The notes under the pieces were generated by a model, which was given only the letters and a program-made list of their open reading frames with translations, searched no databases and had not been told where the DNA came from. 64,000 nucleotides of DNA from Gloeobacter violaceus PCC 7421 (GTDB taxonomy: Bacteria > Cyanobacteriota > Cyanobacteriia > Gloeobacterales > Gloeobacteraceae): positions 2,542,001-2,606,000 of the forward strand of contig NC_005125.1 of assembly GCF_000011385.1 (NCBI RefSeq). Reading direction: 5' to 3'. Both the position numbers and the translations under genes were made by a program. This document shows positions 25,565-35,300 of this stretch, piece after piece (the first letter of the stretch is position 1; every line of letters starts with the position of its first letter).

Positions 25565-26182
25565 ATGCGGGTTCTGCTGACCGGCTTCGAGCCTTTCGCG
25601 GGGGAGCTTGTCAATCCCTCCTGGGAAGTGGCAAGCCGACTGGCGGAGCGGCGAATTTCCGGTTGCACCGTGGCGGCGGAGCGGTTGCCGACCGTTTTCG
25701 GCGCCTCGATTGCCTGTCTGCGCACGGCCCTTGAGCGCCACCGCCCGCAGGCGGTGGTTTGTCTCGGCGAAGCCGGGGGACGCGCGGCCATCTCGATCGA
25801 GCGGGTCGCCCTCAACCTCGATGAGGCACGCATCCCCGACAACAAGGGTCAGCAGCCGGTCGAGATTCCCGTCGAGCCCGGCGCTCCGGCAGCTTACTTC
25901 GCGACATTGCCGGTGCGGGCGATCGTGGCAAAGCTACTGGCGGCGGGCATCCCGGCGGAAATTTCGCGCACGGCCGGGGGGTTTGTCTGCAACCACACGT
26001 TCTACGGCCTGATGCACCATCTCGGGCAAGCCACCCCCGTGCGCGCCGGGTTCATCCACATTCCCTATCTGCCGGAGCAGGCCGTTCGCTATCCCGGCAA
26101 AGCGAGCATGGAACTGGCGACCACCCTGCGCGGTATCGAAATGGTCCTGGAAGTGCTCAGATCAGAACAGAACGTCCTGTAG
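25565..26182 (+). CDS. pcp: Pyroglutamyl-peptidase I (pyrrolidone-carboxylate peptidase)
   Basis: This 205-residue cysteine peptidase (family C15) removes N-terminal pyroglutamate from peptides. It starts VLLTGFEPFAGELVNPSW, and the catalytic triad can be read directly: E79 in SIERVALN, C142 in GGFVCNHTFYG and H165 in AGFIHIPYLPEQ. It begins three bases after the uracil-DNA glycosylase stop, so both are probably co-transcribed. Its last 21 bases overlap the convergent Uma2 gene. Confidence 0.93.
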   Translation: MRVLLTGFEPFAGELVNPSWEVASRLAERRISGCTVAAERLPTVFGASIACLRTALERHRPQAVVCLGEAGGRAAISIERVALNLDEARIPDNKGQQPVEIPVEPGAPAAYFATLPVRAIVAKLLAAGIPAEISRTAGGFVCNHTFYGLMHHLGQATPVRAGFIHIPYLPEQAVRYPGKASMELATTLRGIEMVLEVLRSEQNVL

Positions 26183-26737
26183 ATTCAGGCGTGCCCCCGG
26201 CAGGACGTCTTCGCCGTCGAGCACCTGCGGAGACTGGAGTACTTCTGCATCCCGGCCCGGCCGATAAATTTCGACCCGTTGGGTTTCAGGGTCGATCAAA
26301 AATCCCAATTGCACACCGCAATCGACGTACTCCTGCATCTTGGTCTGGAGCGTTTTGAGAGCGTCGCTGGGGAAACGGATTTCGGTAACAAAATCGGGAG
26401 CCAGAGGCGGAAATTTGCGCCGCTGCGATTCGCTCAGGGCTTGCCAACGCTCCAGTTTTACCCAGGCGGCATCGGGAGAGCGGTCAGCTCCGTTGGGCAG
26501 CTTGAACCCAGTGGAGGAGTCAAAAACGATTCCGAGGTTGTTTCGGCGATGCCAGAAGCCAAGCTCGATGAGAAAGTTGGCGCACCGGCGACCGCTGTCA
26601 CCTCCAGCAGGAGCCATGATTATCAATTCTCCTTGGGCGGTTCGCTCCAGACGCAAGTCCCGATTGATCCCGCACAGCTCAAAAAATTGGTCATCGTCGA
26701 GCATGAGTACGGGTTTCAAATGCAAAGAGAGAACCAT
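26162..26737 (-). CDS. Uma2-family (DUF820) putative restriction endonuclease-like protein
   Basis: The 191-residue product from ATG 26737 belongs to the PD-(D/E)XK superfamily: LMLDDDQFFELCG, an ELIIMAPAGGDSGR strand, the acidic pair in ADRSPDAAWVK and PDFVTEIRFPSD, and the catalytic KMQEYVDCGVQLGFLIDPE segment. Uma2 proteins are expanded in cyanobacteria, and their biological role is unresolved (possibly mobile-element related nucleases). It is 23 bases downstream of map and could be read through from it. Confidence 0.88.
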   Translation of the reverse strand: MVLSLHLKPVLMLDDDQFFELCGINRDLRLERTAQGELIIMAPAGGDSGRRCANFLIELGFWHRRNNLGIVFDSSTGFKLPNGADRSPDAAWVKLERWQALSESQRRKFPPLAPDFVTEIRFPSDALKTLQTKMQEYVDCGVQLGFLIDPETQRVEIYRPGRDAEVLQSPQVLDGEDVLPGARLNLQDVLF

Positions 26738-26760
26738 GGCTTGATGGCAGTGAGTGTCGC

Positions 26761-27534
26761 TCAATGTAAAAGCGTCAGAATTTCGACGCCGTCCTCGGTG
26801 ACAGCGACGGTGTGCTCGAACTGGGCGCTCAGCGAGCCGTCCTTGGTGACCGCTGTCCATTTGTCGGGCAGTACCACCGCCTCCCAGCTCCCGGCGTTAA
26901 TCATCGGTTCGATCGTAAAGACCATACCGGGCCGCAGGCGCGTTCCTTTGCCGCGCACGCCGAAGTGGGGCACCCACGGTTCGGTGTGAAAGGTCCGGCC
27001 GATGCCGTGGCCGACAAAATCGCGCACGACGCTGAAACCCGCCGCTTCGGCGTGGGCCTGGATGGCCGCGCCGATGTCGCCCACGCGGGCGTTCGGTTTG
27101 ACCTCGGCGATCCCCACCATCAGGCACTCGTAGGTGACGTCGACCAGCCGCTGCGCCTCGGCGCTGACGTTGCCCACGCAGAAAGTCTTGCTGGAGTCGC
27201 CGTACCAGCCATCCAGGATGGGGGTGACGTCGATGTTGATGATGTCGCCCTCTTTGAGCAGCTGCTTTTTGTTGGGGATGCCGTGGCAGACGACCTGGTT
27301 GATGCTGGTGCAGGTGTGCTTCGGATAGCCGTGGTAGCCCAGAGGGGCGCTCACCGCGCCGCGGGCCTTGGTCCACTCGGCGCAAAGATCGTCGAGTTCC
27401 TGCGTACTGATTCCGGGCTGCACGAAGGGTTCGATGTACTGAAGCAACTGGGCGGCCAACCTGCCGGCGGTGCGCATCTTCTCCAACTCCTTGGCCGATT
27501 TGATCTCGACGGGCTTGGGGATCTTCAGTTCCAT
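26761..27534 (-). CDS. map: Type I methionine aminopeptidase
   Basis: This 257-residue enzyme removes initiator methionine from nascent proteins. Metal ligands are visible in order: aspartates in NIDVTPILDGWYGD, His in VGHGIGRTFH, Glu in FTIEPMIN and Glu in FEHTVAVTEDG. The SAPLGYHGYPKHTCTSINQV segment is the substrate-binding region. It has no N-terminal SH3-binding extension. The gene starts at ATG 27534. Confidence 0.95.
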   Translation of the reverse strand: MELKIPKPVEIKSAKELEKMRTAGRLAAQLLQYIEPFVQPGISTQELDDLCAEWTKARGAVSAPLGYHGYPKHTCTSINQVVCHGIPNKKQLLKEGDIINIDVTPILDGWYGDSSKTFCVGNVSAEAQRLVDVTYECLMVGIAEVKPNARVGDIGAAIQAHAEAAGFSVVRDFVGHGIGRTFHTEPWVPHFGVRGKGTRLRPGMVFTIEPMINAGSWEAVVLPDKWTAVTKDGSLSAQFEHTVAVTEDGVEILTLLH

Positions 27535-27596
27535 AGGCGCTTCGCAACTCCGGCAGTGAGGACAGCTAGATCAATTCTGGCAGACGCCCGGCGCTC

Positions 27597-29210
27597 TCAA
27601 AGCGCCGCGAGGCCAAATGCGTCGAAGGCGATGACGGGACTGTCCGGTTCGCGGGTGTCGAAGCGGTAACTGGTCACCGTACCGGTGGCGGTCTCGAGGA
27701 TGCTGAAGGCGGTGATCTCGTTGCTGGCCAGATAAGCCTGCGGCTTGCCGTCGGGGTCGATGAGGGGTGCCAGGTTGGGGATCACGGGCTCCAGGCCGTT
27801 CGGGTCGCCGGTAGGCTGGTAATCGTCCCCGGCGGGCAATGGGCTGCGCGGACGGCCGGGCGGGTAGGCGCCAAAGGTATTGCCGACGTTGGAGGTTTCC
27901 AGATAGTGGGTGGCGCCACTGGTGAAGCGGTTCCACAGATGGCAGTGGCCGAAGAGCACCAGTTGCACGCCAGAGGCTTCCAGCAGCGGCTGGAGGTCGC
28001 GGATAAGGACATCTTCAGCTTTCGGATAGCTGTAGCCCACAGCCGTCACCTGGCCAGTTGCGTCGCGCTCGATGTGGGGATGCGGGTCGGTGTAAGGGGG
28101 GACGATATTTCCGCCAAGACCGTGCACCGGGTGATGGAGCATGACGACCCGAAAGCGGGCGGTGCGAAACGCAGAAGAAGCGAGTTCGCGCTCCAACCAG
28201 GCGTACTGGGCGCTGCCTGCGCAGATGGGCTCGAAAATTAATTCGCCATAGCCCCACCGCTTTGGGTCGGCCAGATCTTCGGGATGCTCACCGTATTTGC
28301 CCCGCGTACCCGGTTCGGGTGAGCGCCAGATGCGCGTCGCGTACAAAGACACTAGCCGCACGTCGCCGAAGCTCACCGCGTAGTAAGGAGGAACGCCAAA
28401 GATCGCTTCGTAGCTCCAGGTATTGAACGATTCGGCTTCGAGCTGGTCCTGGGCAAAACCCAGATCGCGCGCCGCCTGGCGCGGCCGGGCAAACGATAGA
28501 TTGAGCGCGTCTGGACCGGTGGCGATCCCCATCACCTCGTGGTTGCCGATACATGGAAAAATCGGCGCGTACTGCAGGATTTCTCCACCCCGCCAGAGGC
28601 GTCCTCCGAGCGGGTAGTGGGCGCGGCCCTGCAGGCAGGCAAAAAAAGCGTTTCCCCGGTTGTCGTCGAACCACTCGCTTGCCCGATCGGGCACGTTTAC
28701 CAGATCCCCGGCAAAAAACACCGCATCGACGCGGCCCACCGTCTGGGCGACTTTTTCGAGATTGGCCGCCACCATCGGCAGGATCTGGTGATCCGAGGTG
28801 AGCAAGATGTTTAAAGGCGTGCCCGGGGTGGGAGCCGCAGCCAGCGTGTAAATCTCGCTGCTTGCCTGCTGTCCGTCCACATCGCTTACCACCTGGTAGG
28901 GCACCCGTTCGCCGGGAACCAGGGCATCCACGATCGCTTCGTGACGGTGGATGTCGCGCCGATGGATGTGTTTATAGAGTTCCCCCTGGCCGTGTTGCTC
29001 CCCGACGTGAGAGCGGGCATCTTCGCCCAGGTGGTCCAGGCGGCGGCTTTGCGCCGGGATCTGCCGTTCGAGGTTGTCGCCTGCGCATACATGGTGGTGC
29101 TCGCCCCGGCCCTCGGTGAACCAGACGACGCGCACCGAATCGGCCGTGGGCCACAGCAACAACGGATCGCTCAGCAGGGGCATGACAGCACTCGGTAGAG
29201 GCCGGGGCAT
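27597..29210 (-). CDS. Metallophosphoesterase with an N-terminal fibronectin-like domain
   Basis: This 537-residue protein starts at ATG 29210, with AAGGG eight bases upstream (ATG 29183 is an alternative). The first ~110 residues form a beta-sandwich like that of purple acid phosphatases (ADSVRVVWFTEG). The calcineurin-type domain has its metal-binding motifs in order: ILLTSDHQ, FFAGDLVN, IGNHEVMG, VMLHHPVHG and VLFGHCHLWNRF. A phosphodiesterase/phosphatase of unknown substrate is indicated. No clear signal peptide is visible. Confidence 0.88.
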   Translation of the reverse strand: MPRPLPSAVMPLLSDPLLLWPTADSVRVVWFTEGRGEHHHVCAGDNLERQIPAQSRRLDHLGEDARSHVGEQHGQGELYKHIHRRDIHRHEAIVDALVPGERVPYQVVSDVDGQQASSEIYTLAAAPTPGTPLNILLTSDHQILPMVAANLEKVAQTVGRVDAVFFAGDLVNVPDRASEWFDDNRGNAFFACLQGRAHYPLGGRLWRGGEILQYAPIFPCIGNHEVMGIATGPDALNLSFARPRQAARDLGFAQDQLEAESFNTWSYEAIFGVPPYYAVSFGDVRLVSLYATRIWRSPEPGTRGKYGEHPEDLADPKRWGYGELIFEPICAGSAQYAWLERELASSAFRTARFRVVMLHHPVHGLGGNIVPPYTDPHPHIERDATGQVTAVGYSYPKAEDVLIRDLQPLLEASGVQLVLFGHCHLWNRFTSGATHYLETSNVGNTFGAYPPGRPRSPLPAGDDYQPTGDPNGLEPVIPNLAPLIDPDGKPQAYLASNEITAFSILETATGTVTSYRFDTREPDSPVIAFDAFGLAAL

Positions 29211-29280
29211 ATCATAGCCCTTAATCCTGCTGGGAGTGAGCCGAGTGGTCAGGTGTCCCGTCGCAATTTACAATTAGGTC

Positions 29281-29628
29281 ATGGAGGAATTGCTGCGCAT
29301 CTGGTCAAGATTGGAACCTGAGCGTTGCCGTTTATCCAGTGACGGATTTGAGATTATGCACTGCGCCCGTTGGCATCCTACAGGTGAAGGAGCCCTGATT
29401 GTTGCTCTGCTCGAAGCCTGCGATCAGCACAATTTTTATTACGATATCGAGCGCATACCTGTGGGCTCTGAAGAGCCAATTGGCAACCTGAGGATAAGCG
29501 TCGGCGTCCAAAAAGTTTGGCAATATCGTGAGGGCGACCGGACAGTTGAAAAGCTTCCTGAATTGCTGCTTTCAGAATACTTGGACCACTGGAGAACCCA
29601 GATTCTGGGAGAGCCGCGTTACTGCTAA
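29281..29628 (+). CDS. Hypothetical protein
   Basis: An ATG at 29281 opens a 115-residue frame, and the local composition is less GC-rich than its neighbours. No family is recognisable. The sequence looks like a small alpha/beta protein (ALIVALLEACDQHNFYYDI, then WQYREGDRTVEKLPELLLS). It is flanked by a metallophosphoesterase gene and an Rpn-like gene; lower GC may mean later acquisition. Confidence 0.55.
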   Translation: MEELLRIWSRLEPERCRLSSDGFEIMHCARWHPTGEGALIVALLEACDQHNFYYDIERIPVGSEEPIGNLRISVGVQKVWQYREGDRTVEKLPELLLSEYLDHWRTQILGEPRYC

Positions 29629-29894
29629 GCTTATCAATCGTTAGGAGTATAGTTGACGGGGTGACAGAGCGCTCAGGAAGTAAGCTGCAAAAGCATCAGA
29701 GCCCGTTGACCCTGACGATATTGCTTCAGCCATCTGCGCCGCAAGCTCATCAGCTTTTCCACCAATTGGCGACATCGCTCCATCCCTTGGCACCAGACTT
29801 CACTTTGTAGACCGACTCGAAATGTGCTTCGCCGTTTGACCACTCCATGCTGCGGATGGATGTGACACAATCTGCTGGATTGAGCGAGTGTGCC
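29629..29894. other. Gap without a confident gene
   Basis: This 266-bp gap has no supported gene on the plus strand. On the minus strand a frame from 30203 to 29673 stays open; its last ~55 codons (starting about VKRRSTFRVGLQSEVWCQG) look protein-like and could be the tail of a lost gene, but the upstream part is antisense to the Rpn-like gene. I assign no function. Confidence 0.3.
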
Positions 29895-30857
29895 ATGGCC
29901 AGCCAACCACGCCGACCCTTGGATACCAGCCTGCAGGGACTGGCCGGCTTCTACAGCCGGAACTTTCTCAGTTGGTTGATAGGCGGCGAAGTGACCTGGC
30001 TGCAGCAACTCGATTCGGTCATCGTCGCCCAACAGCGACGGGCCGACTTTCTGGTGCGCTACCGCGACGATGCGCAAGAACGCCTGCTGCATGCAGAGTT
30101 CCAAAACCGCATTTATGAAGAAGACCTGCTGGCCCAGATGCCCTTTCGCATGGCTTCCTACGCTCTGGCTGTGCGCGGACGCTACGGCCAACTGCCCGTT
30201 CAAGTGCTGATTTTGCTCAAGGACAGTGAGGCGGCTCGGCGCGTACCGGCCGCCTTTATCGAGGGGCAGGTGCGGGTGGACTATCGGCTGGTGCGCCTAT
30301 GGGAAGTGGACCCCAGGCCGATTGTGGATGGTGGGTGGGTTGGGTTGCTGCCTCTGGTGCCACTGATGGAGGGACCGGTTGCTCAACTGTTGGAGCAGAC
30401 CGCCGATGCGATTGAGGCGCAGGTACAATCGAGCCAGGAGCGCACGGGACTGTTGAGCGTCACCTTGCTTTTGGCGGCCCTGCGTGCCAACCCAAGACTG
30501 CTGACGGAATTTGTGAGTAGGCGCAACATGCAAAATATTCTCACCGAGACCCCTTTCTTCCAGCAACTCCTCCAGGAGCAGGTGCAGCAGCGCGTCCAGG
30601 AGCAGGTGGAGCAGCGCGTCCAGGAGCAGGTGGAGCAGCGCGTCCAGGCGGTGCGCCAAGAAGCGGGCACGCTTGCCCAACTGGAGACCAGGCGTGCCGA
30701 CTTGCTGCGGGTGCTGGCGCGCAAGTTCGGTCCAGTTTCTGAGGAGCTTGCCCAGCAATTACAGGGGATCTCAGAGTCCCAGCGCCTTGAGCAACTCCTC
30801 GACCTGGCCGTCGATGCGACGGATCTGGATACCTTCCGCTGCGCCGCGCAGTTTTGA
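29895..30857 (+). CDS. Rpn-like PD-(D/E)XK nuclease family protein (RpnC/DUF4351 type)
   Basis: The 320-residue product from ATG 29895 belongs to the transposase-like Rpn/YadD nuclease families common in cyanobacteria. The nuclease core has RRADFLVRY (acidic D) and LLHAEFQNR (E-x-Q), followed by PVQVLILLKDS and YRLVRLWEVDP. The C-terminal part is a helical coiled-coil region containing a 24-bp tandem DNA repeat (30571-30642) and a DUF4351-like tail LEQLLDLAVDATDLDTF. Such proteins are associated with recombination or defence; the exact activity here is unknown. Confidence 0.8.
   Translation: MASQPRRPLDTSLQGLAGFYSRNFLSWLIGGEVTWLQQLDSVIVAQQRRADFLVRYRDDAQERLLHAEFQNRIYEEDLLAQMPFRMASYALAVRGRYGQLPVQVLILLKDSEAARRVPAAFIEGQVRVDYRLVRLWEVDPRPIVDGGWVGLLPLVPLMEGPVAQLLEQTADAIEAQVQSSQERTGLLSVTLLLAALRANPRLLTEFVSRRNMQNILTETPFFQQLLQEQVQQRVQEQVEQRVQEQVEQRVQAVRQEAGTLAQLETRRADLLRVLARKFGPVSEELAQQLQGISESQRLEQLLDLAVDATDLDTFRCAAQF
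30571..30642 (+). repeat. Three tandem 24-bp repeats inside the Rpn-like gene
   Basis: Three in-frame copies of a 24-base unit (beginning tccaggagcaggt) encode QEQVQQRV/QEQVEQRV heptad-like units. They extend a predicted coiled coil. The copies differ by a single base, indicating recent expansion and a possibly variable copy number. Confidence 0.85.
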
Positions 30858-30896
30858 GCAAACGGGTCTAAAAAATTGTACTCACTTCAGGCACGA

Positions 30897-31418
30897 ATGT
30901 CGGGCTTAATTTCGATGACCTTCCGTCCGCTCGCACTGGCTGACCTGGTCTTGCTTCACGAGTGGCTGGCCCGTCCGCATGTAGCCCAGTGGTGGGGACC
31001 GCCGCCCTCCGGTGCCGAAGTCGAGGAAGAGTATGGGCCGCTCCTTGACGGGACGGGGCCGCATCGCGCTTACATCGCCCTTCAGGCGGGTATGCCCATC
31101 GGCTTTATCCAATCGTACACACCAGTGGCATGTCATGGGGAGGGGTGGTGGCTGGAGGAGCACGACGCAGGTGTACGCGGCATCGACCAGTTCCTCGCCC
31201 CTGCCGACCAGCTTGGCCGGGGACTCGGTACCGCCATGGTCCTGGCCTTCGTGTCTGAGCTTCTGGCGGATCCGGGCGTCACGCGCATCCAGACCGACCC
31301 CTCCCCACAGAACCGCCGGGCCATTCGGTGCTACGAAAAAGCCGGCTTTCGGGCGGTCCGGGAGATCGACACGCCCGACGGATGTGCCCTCCTGATGTAC
31401 TACGATCGTCAAGTTTGA
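30897..31418 (+). CDS. GNAT acetyltransferase similar to aminoglycoside 6'-N-acetyltransferase AAC(6')-Ib
   Basis: The 173-residue protein (ATG 30897) resembles the AAC(6')-Ib lineage throughout: LHEWLARPHVAQWWG near the start, then GWWLEEHDAGVRGIDQFL, the CoA loop DQLGRGLGTAMV, the segment RIQTDPSPQNRRAIRCYEKAG and the closing TPDGCALLMY. Several of these stretches match the well-known resistance enzyme nearly residue for residue. The environmental function may be different (polyamine or siderophore acetylation); no mobile element is adjacent. Confidence 0.85.
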   Translation: MSGLISMTFRPLALADLVLLHEWLARPHVAQWWGPPPSGAEVEEEYGPLLDGTGPHRAYIALQAGMPIGFIQSYTPVACHGEGWWLEEHDAGVRGIDQFLAPADQLGRGLGTAMVLAFVSELLADPGVTRIQTDPSPQNRRAIRCYEKAGFRAVREIDTPDGCALLMYYDRQV

Positions 31419-31503
31419 CAAGGGTCCGCTAGTCCATGTTTGTTGCTCGACGAGCGTCTGCAGTTGTTCATGGCGCAAGCGAATGGGAGGGTGCGCATTT
31501 GCG

Positions 31504-32343
31504 CTACAGGATATTCCGGTTTTTGGTCCGCACCCGCTCGTAGATCTGCTCCATCACCTCGATGAAGGAATTGTCCCGGTGCCAGAAGGGGAGATAGTCT
31601 CCCTGGGTCTTGATCAAGATGCCGGGTACAGCGATGGGCTCGGGTACTGCAAGCGGCGGCAGATGCTTGCTGCCCTGCCAGAAGTTTTCAGGGGAAACGG
31701 CATCCGGCGCGGCGACGGACTGGGGTTGGGTGAAATAGGAAGGGTCCGGCTCCAGGGGAGGCTCCGGTTCGGCCAGTTGCGCTGAGAGGGCCCGGCCCAG
31801 GGGAAATTGCGCCAGCTGGGCGCGCAGGGCTTCGCAACTAAGCCCCCGCAGCTCAAAAAGAAGGAGCGGATTGGCGTCCAGGTCGGCTGCCAGCCGGAAA
31901 CAAAGCCCGGCTACGTGTTTGCAGGGGTTGGACCAGTCCGGGCAGGAACAACGGGTCAGAAAGTCCTGGGGGCTGTAGGGCAGCAACTGCCGGTCGGCCT
32001 CTTCGAAGGCCTCCTCGATGTCGTCGGGCATTTCGCTCATCAGCAGGCGGATTACACAGCTGGCCCGCGCCGCCAAACACGGCAGAATTTGCGCCCAATC
32101 GCGCTCGGAGATCGTGCGCAGGGCGATGGTCGTCTCGTAGCGGGGTTCTTTGTGGACGCCGAAGTACGGGTTGACGTTGCCGCGCACGGTCGCCCGCACG
32201 CCCGCAGGGTCGAAAGTGTAGCGCAAGATGCGCTCAGGGCCCGCGTAGGAGCGGCCCCGGGCGAGGCGGGCCGGATCGCAAAAAGATTGCAGCGCGCCGA
32301 TAAAGCGCTCGCCCCACCAGGTCCGGCTGTGCCGTGGGCTCAT
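31504..32343 (-). CDS. SWIM zinc-finger protein, partner of the SNF2 helicase
   Basis: This 279-residue protein has a SWIM zinc finger, RCSCPDWSNPCKHVAGLC (C-x-C...C-x-H, residues about 131-148), plus a N-terminal domain starting TWWGERFIGALQ. SWIM proteins of this type are encoded next to SNF2-like ATPases in many bacteria. It starts at ATG 32343 with AGGAGG eight bases upstream, 12 bases after the helicase stop, so the two are one operon. Confidence 0.88.
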   Translation of the reverse strand: MSPRHSRTWWGERFIGALQSFCDPARLARGRSYAGPERILRYTFDPAGVRATVRGNVNPYFGVHKEPRYETTIALRTISERDWAQILPCLAARASCVIRLLMSEMPDDIEEAFEEADRQLLPYSPQDFLTRCSCPDWSNPCKHVAGLCFRLAADLDANPLLLFELRGLSCEALRAQLAQFPLGRALSAQLAEPEPPLEPDPSYFTQPQSVAAPDAVSPENFWQGSKHLPPLAVPEPIAVPGILIKTQGDYLPFWHRDNSFIEVMEQIYERVRTKNRNIL

Positions 32344-32355
32344 CGTCAGTGCCTC

Positions 32356-35300
32356 CTATTCGATCAGCGCGCTCTCGCCGAGCGCAATCAGCGCCTTGAA
32401 CCGTTCGTTGTCCAGTTCGGTGAGCCATCCCTCGTCGCTGCCGACGATGGCGGAAGCGAGGCGTTTTTTCTCTTCGAGCATCCGGTCGATGCGCTCCTCC
32501 AGGGTGCCGAGGGCGACGAACTTGTGGACGAAGACGTTTTTGGTCTGGCCGATGCGGAAGGCCCGGTCGGTGGCCTGGTCTTCGACCGCCGGGTTCCACC
32601 AGCGGTCGAAGTGGAAGACATGGTTGGCGCGGGTGAGGGTGATACCGACCCCGCCCGCCTTCAGTGAAAGAATAAAGACCGCCGGCTCGCTGTCGGGATC
32701 TTGAAAGTCGGCGATCAGCTTTTCGCGCTTCTCGCGGCTGACGCCGCCGTGGATGTAGTAAGTGCCCCAGCGGCGCACCTGCCGGAAATGCCGCTCCAGC
32801 GCCGCCCCGATTTCGTGAAATTGGGTGAAGACCAGCAGGCTCTCGCCCTCGGCGAGCACCTCCTCGGCCATCTCATCGAGGCGGCAGAGTTTGTGGGAGC
32901 GCTCGGGGCTGAAGGCGCTGCCGTCCTGCAGAAACTGCATCGGGTGGTTGCAGATTTGTTTGAGCCGGGTGAGCGTGGCGAGGATAAGACCCTTGCGGGC
33001 GATGCCTTCGACCTGCTCGATCTGGGCTTCGACCTCTTTAAGGACCGCCGCGTACAAAGACGCCTGCTCGCGGGTGAGCTGACAAAATAGCTTCTGCTCG
33101 ACTTTATCAGGCAGATCCTGGATGATGGCCGGATCGGTCTTGACCCGCCGCAAAATCAACGGCTCCACCAGGCGCTTGAGCACCGCCGTACGGCTGCGGT
33201 CGTCCTCTTTGTGGATGGGAAGCTCGAAGCGCTTGCGAAACTGGGCTTCGCTGCCCAGGTAGCCGGGATTGAGAAAATGAAAGATCGACCACAGATCGAG
33301 CAGGCGGTTCTCTACAGGCGTGCCGGTGAGCGCCAGCCGGCAGGCGGCCGGGATCTTCAACAGGGCGCGCGTCTGGGCGGCTTTGGGATTTTTGATGTTC
33401 TGGGCTTCGTCGATGACCAGCCGCCGCCAGGGTACCGCCGCCAGCAATTTTTCGTCCTTGCGCGCCAGCGTATAGGAAGTGAGCACCACGTCGTGCTCCA
33501 GACACACCTGGCACAGAGAATCCGCCTGCTGGTGGCGGCCGGTGCCGTAGTGCATCCAGACGCGCAGACCTGGAGCAAATTTCTCGATTTCCTTGCGCCA
33601 GTTGCCGATGACCGACGTCGGCGCCACGATCAGGGTCGGCCCCTCCCCGGCCTGTTCCTCGCGCTCGTAGAGCAGCCGGGCGATCACCTGCAAACTTTTG
33701 CCCAGCCCCATGTCGTCGGCCAGACAACCGTTCAGCCCCACCTGCTCTAGATAGCTCAGCCAGGAGACCCCCCGCCGCTGGTAGGGCCGCAACGTCCCCA
33801 AAAGCCCGGGCGGATCGCCCAGGGGCACCAGCCGGCTGGGGTCGTGCAGCCGGGTGAGCAGCGTCTGCAACGGCGCGTCGCACTCGATGTCCAGATCCGG
33901 CTGGGAGGCGGTGAGCTTCAACCACTCCAGCAGGGGCATCGCCGGTCGTTCCTGGCGGTGCTCCCGCCAGAAGGTGAGCAGCTTTTCCATCCGCTCGGCC
34001 TCCAGCACCAACCATTGACCGCGAAAGCGCACCAGCGGCGTCTTGAGCGCCACCAAAGCCTGCCACTCCGATTCGGTGACTTCTTGTGCGCCGATAGCGA
34101 GGGCGTAGCTGTATTCGACCAGCGCCGCCAGGCTGAAATGGCCCCGGCCCGCGCCATCGGGACCGGTGGCGCTCCGGCCGGCGCGTGCCCGCAAACGCAC
34201 CTGGGCGCGCCGGCGGCCCTCGGGGGTCCACCAGGCGGGTACCAGCACCCGAAAACCCGCCTCCTCCAGCACCCAGGCGGCATCCTGCAAAAACGCGAAG
34301 GCTTCTTCCACCTCCAGATCCAGCCCGACCGGATGGGAGGTGTGCAGGCCCTCCCACAAAGCGGGGTAGATGCGCGCCGCGTAGCCCAGGGCGGCCAGCA
34401 GATGACGCTCGAACGCCTCGCCCAGGTGGTTGCGCCAGGACTCGCGCTCCTCAGCCTTGGCCTGCCAGTACTCCAACAGCGACAACCGCCAGGAAGGATC
34501 GCTGCGGGAGGCCACCGCGAAGCGCAGCTGCCACAGCACCGCCTCGTCCCCGTCCTCGTCCGCCTCCTCAGGTTCAAGCAGCTGCAAACAGAGCACAAAC
34601 GGTGCGGCGACGCGCGCTGCGCTCAGGCGTTCGCGCCAACGCCGCCAGTGCCGGTAGTCTTCGAGGGCGCCGGGCACAGCTGCGGACCAGGGCTGGATGC
34701 GGGGTGTGAGACAGCTCTGTACCAGCGAGTTGTGGATTTGTTGGCCCAAAGCGGCGGTCACCGGGATCGCACCCACGGCGGCATGGAGGAGGTTTTCGCC
34801 AAAGTGGTGCAGCAGGTCCTGTTTGGCAAAGCAGGCGGCGACTTGGGGCCGATCCGCACGACCGCTCGCACAGACAGTGGGCATGCCCTCGGCATACTGC
34901 GCCACTGCCGCTGCGTAGTGCTCGCAAACCAGCTCCCAGCCCGGGTAGAGCTCATCGGGGGCTGTTTTGGATTTGCCGCGCCCCCGGGGCAGCTCCCGGT
35001 ACCGCAAAGCCGGGATGTAACGGTCCTTGAAGATCTGCACTTTGAGAAACTGGCAGAAATGGTGCCAGAAAAGCAGGTCACTCCCGAACTGCACTTCGCT
35101 CCGTTGCTCCTGCAGCTGAAAGTGCAGGTCGTGCAGCAGACGAATCAGGCCGGGGCTGCCCACCGCCTGCGGCACCAGCGGCAGACGCAAACAATCGACC
35201 TGCCAGTACTGCAAAGCGGACGACTCGGGTAGTTCGATTTGCTGATGGCGCGCCGATTCCAGCGAAGGTAGGGGACGATCGTCGGCAGTAGGCAACAAAA

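Noticed and set aside
29673-29840. Protein-like minus-strand frame (RRSTFRVGLQSEVWCQGM)
   Set aside because: It might be the tail of a lost transposase or other gene, but no family is recognised and the upstream part is antisense to the Rpn-like gene.
33844-35232. 462-codon plus-strand frame opposite the SNF2 helicase
   Set aside because: It is antisense to clear helicase coding sequence and has shadow-like composition.
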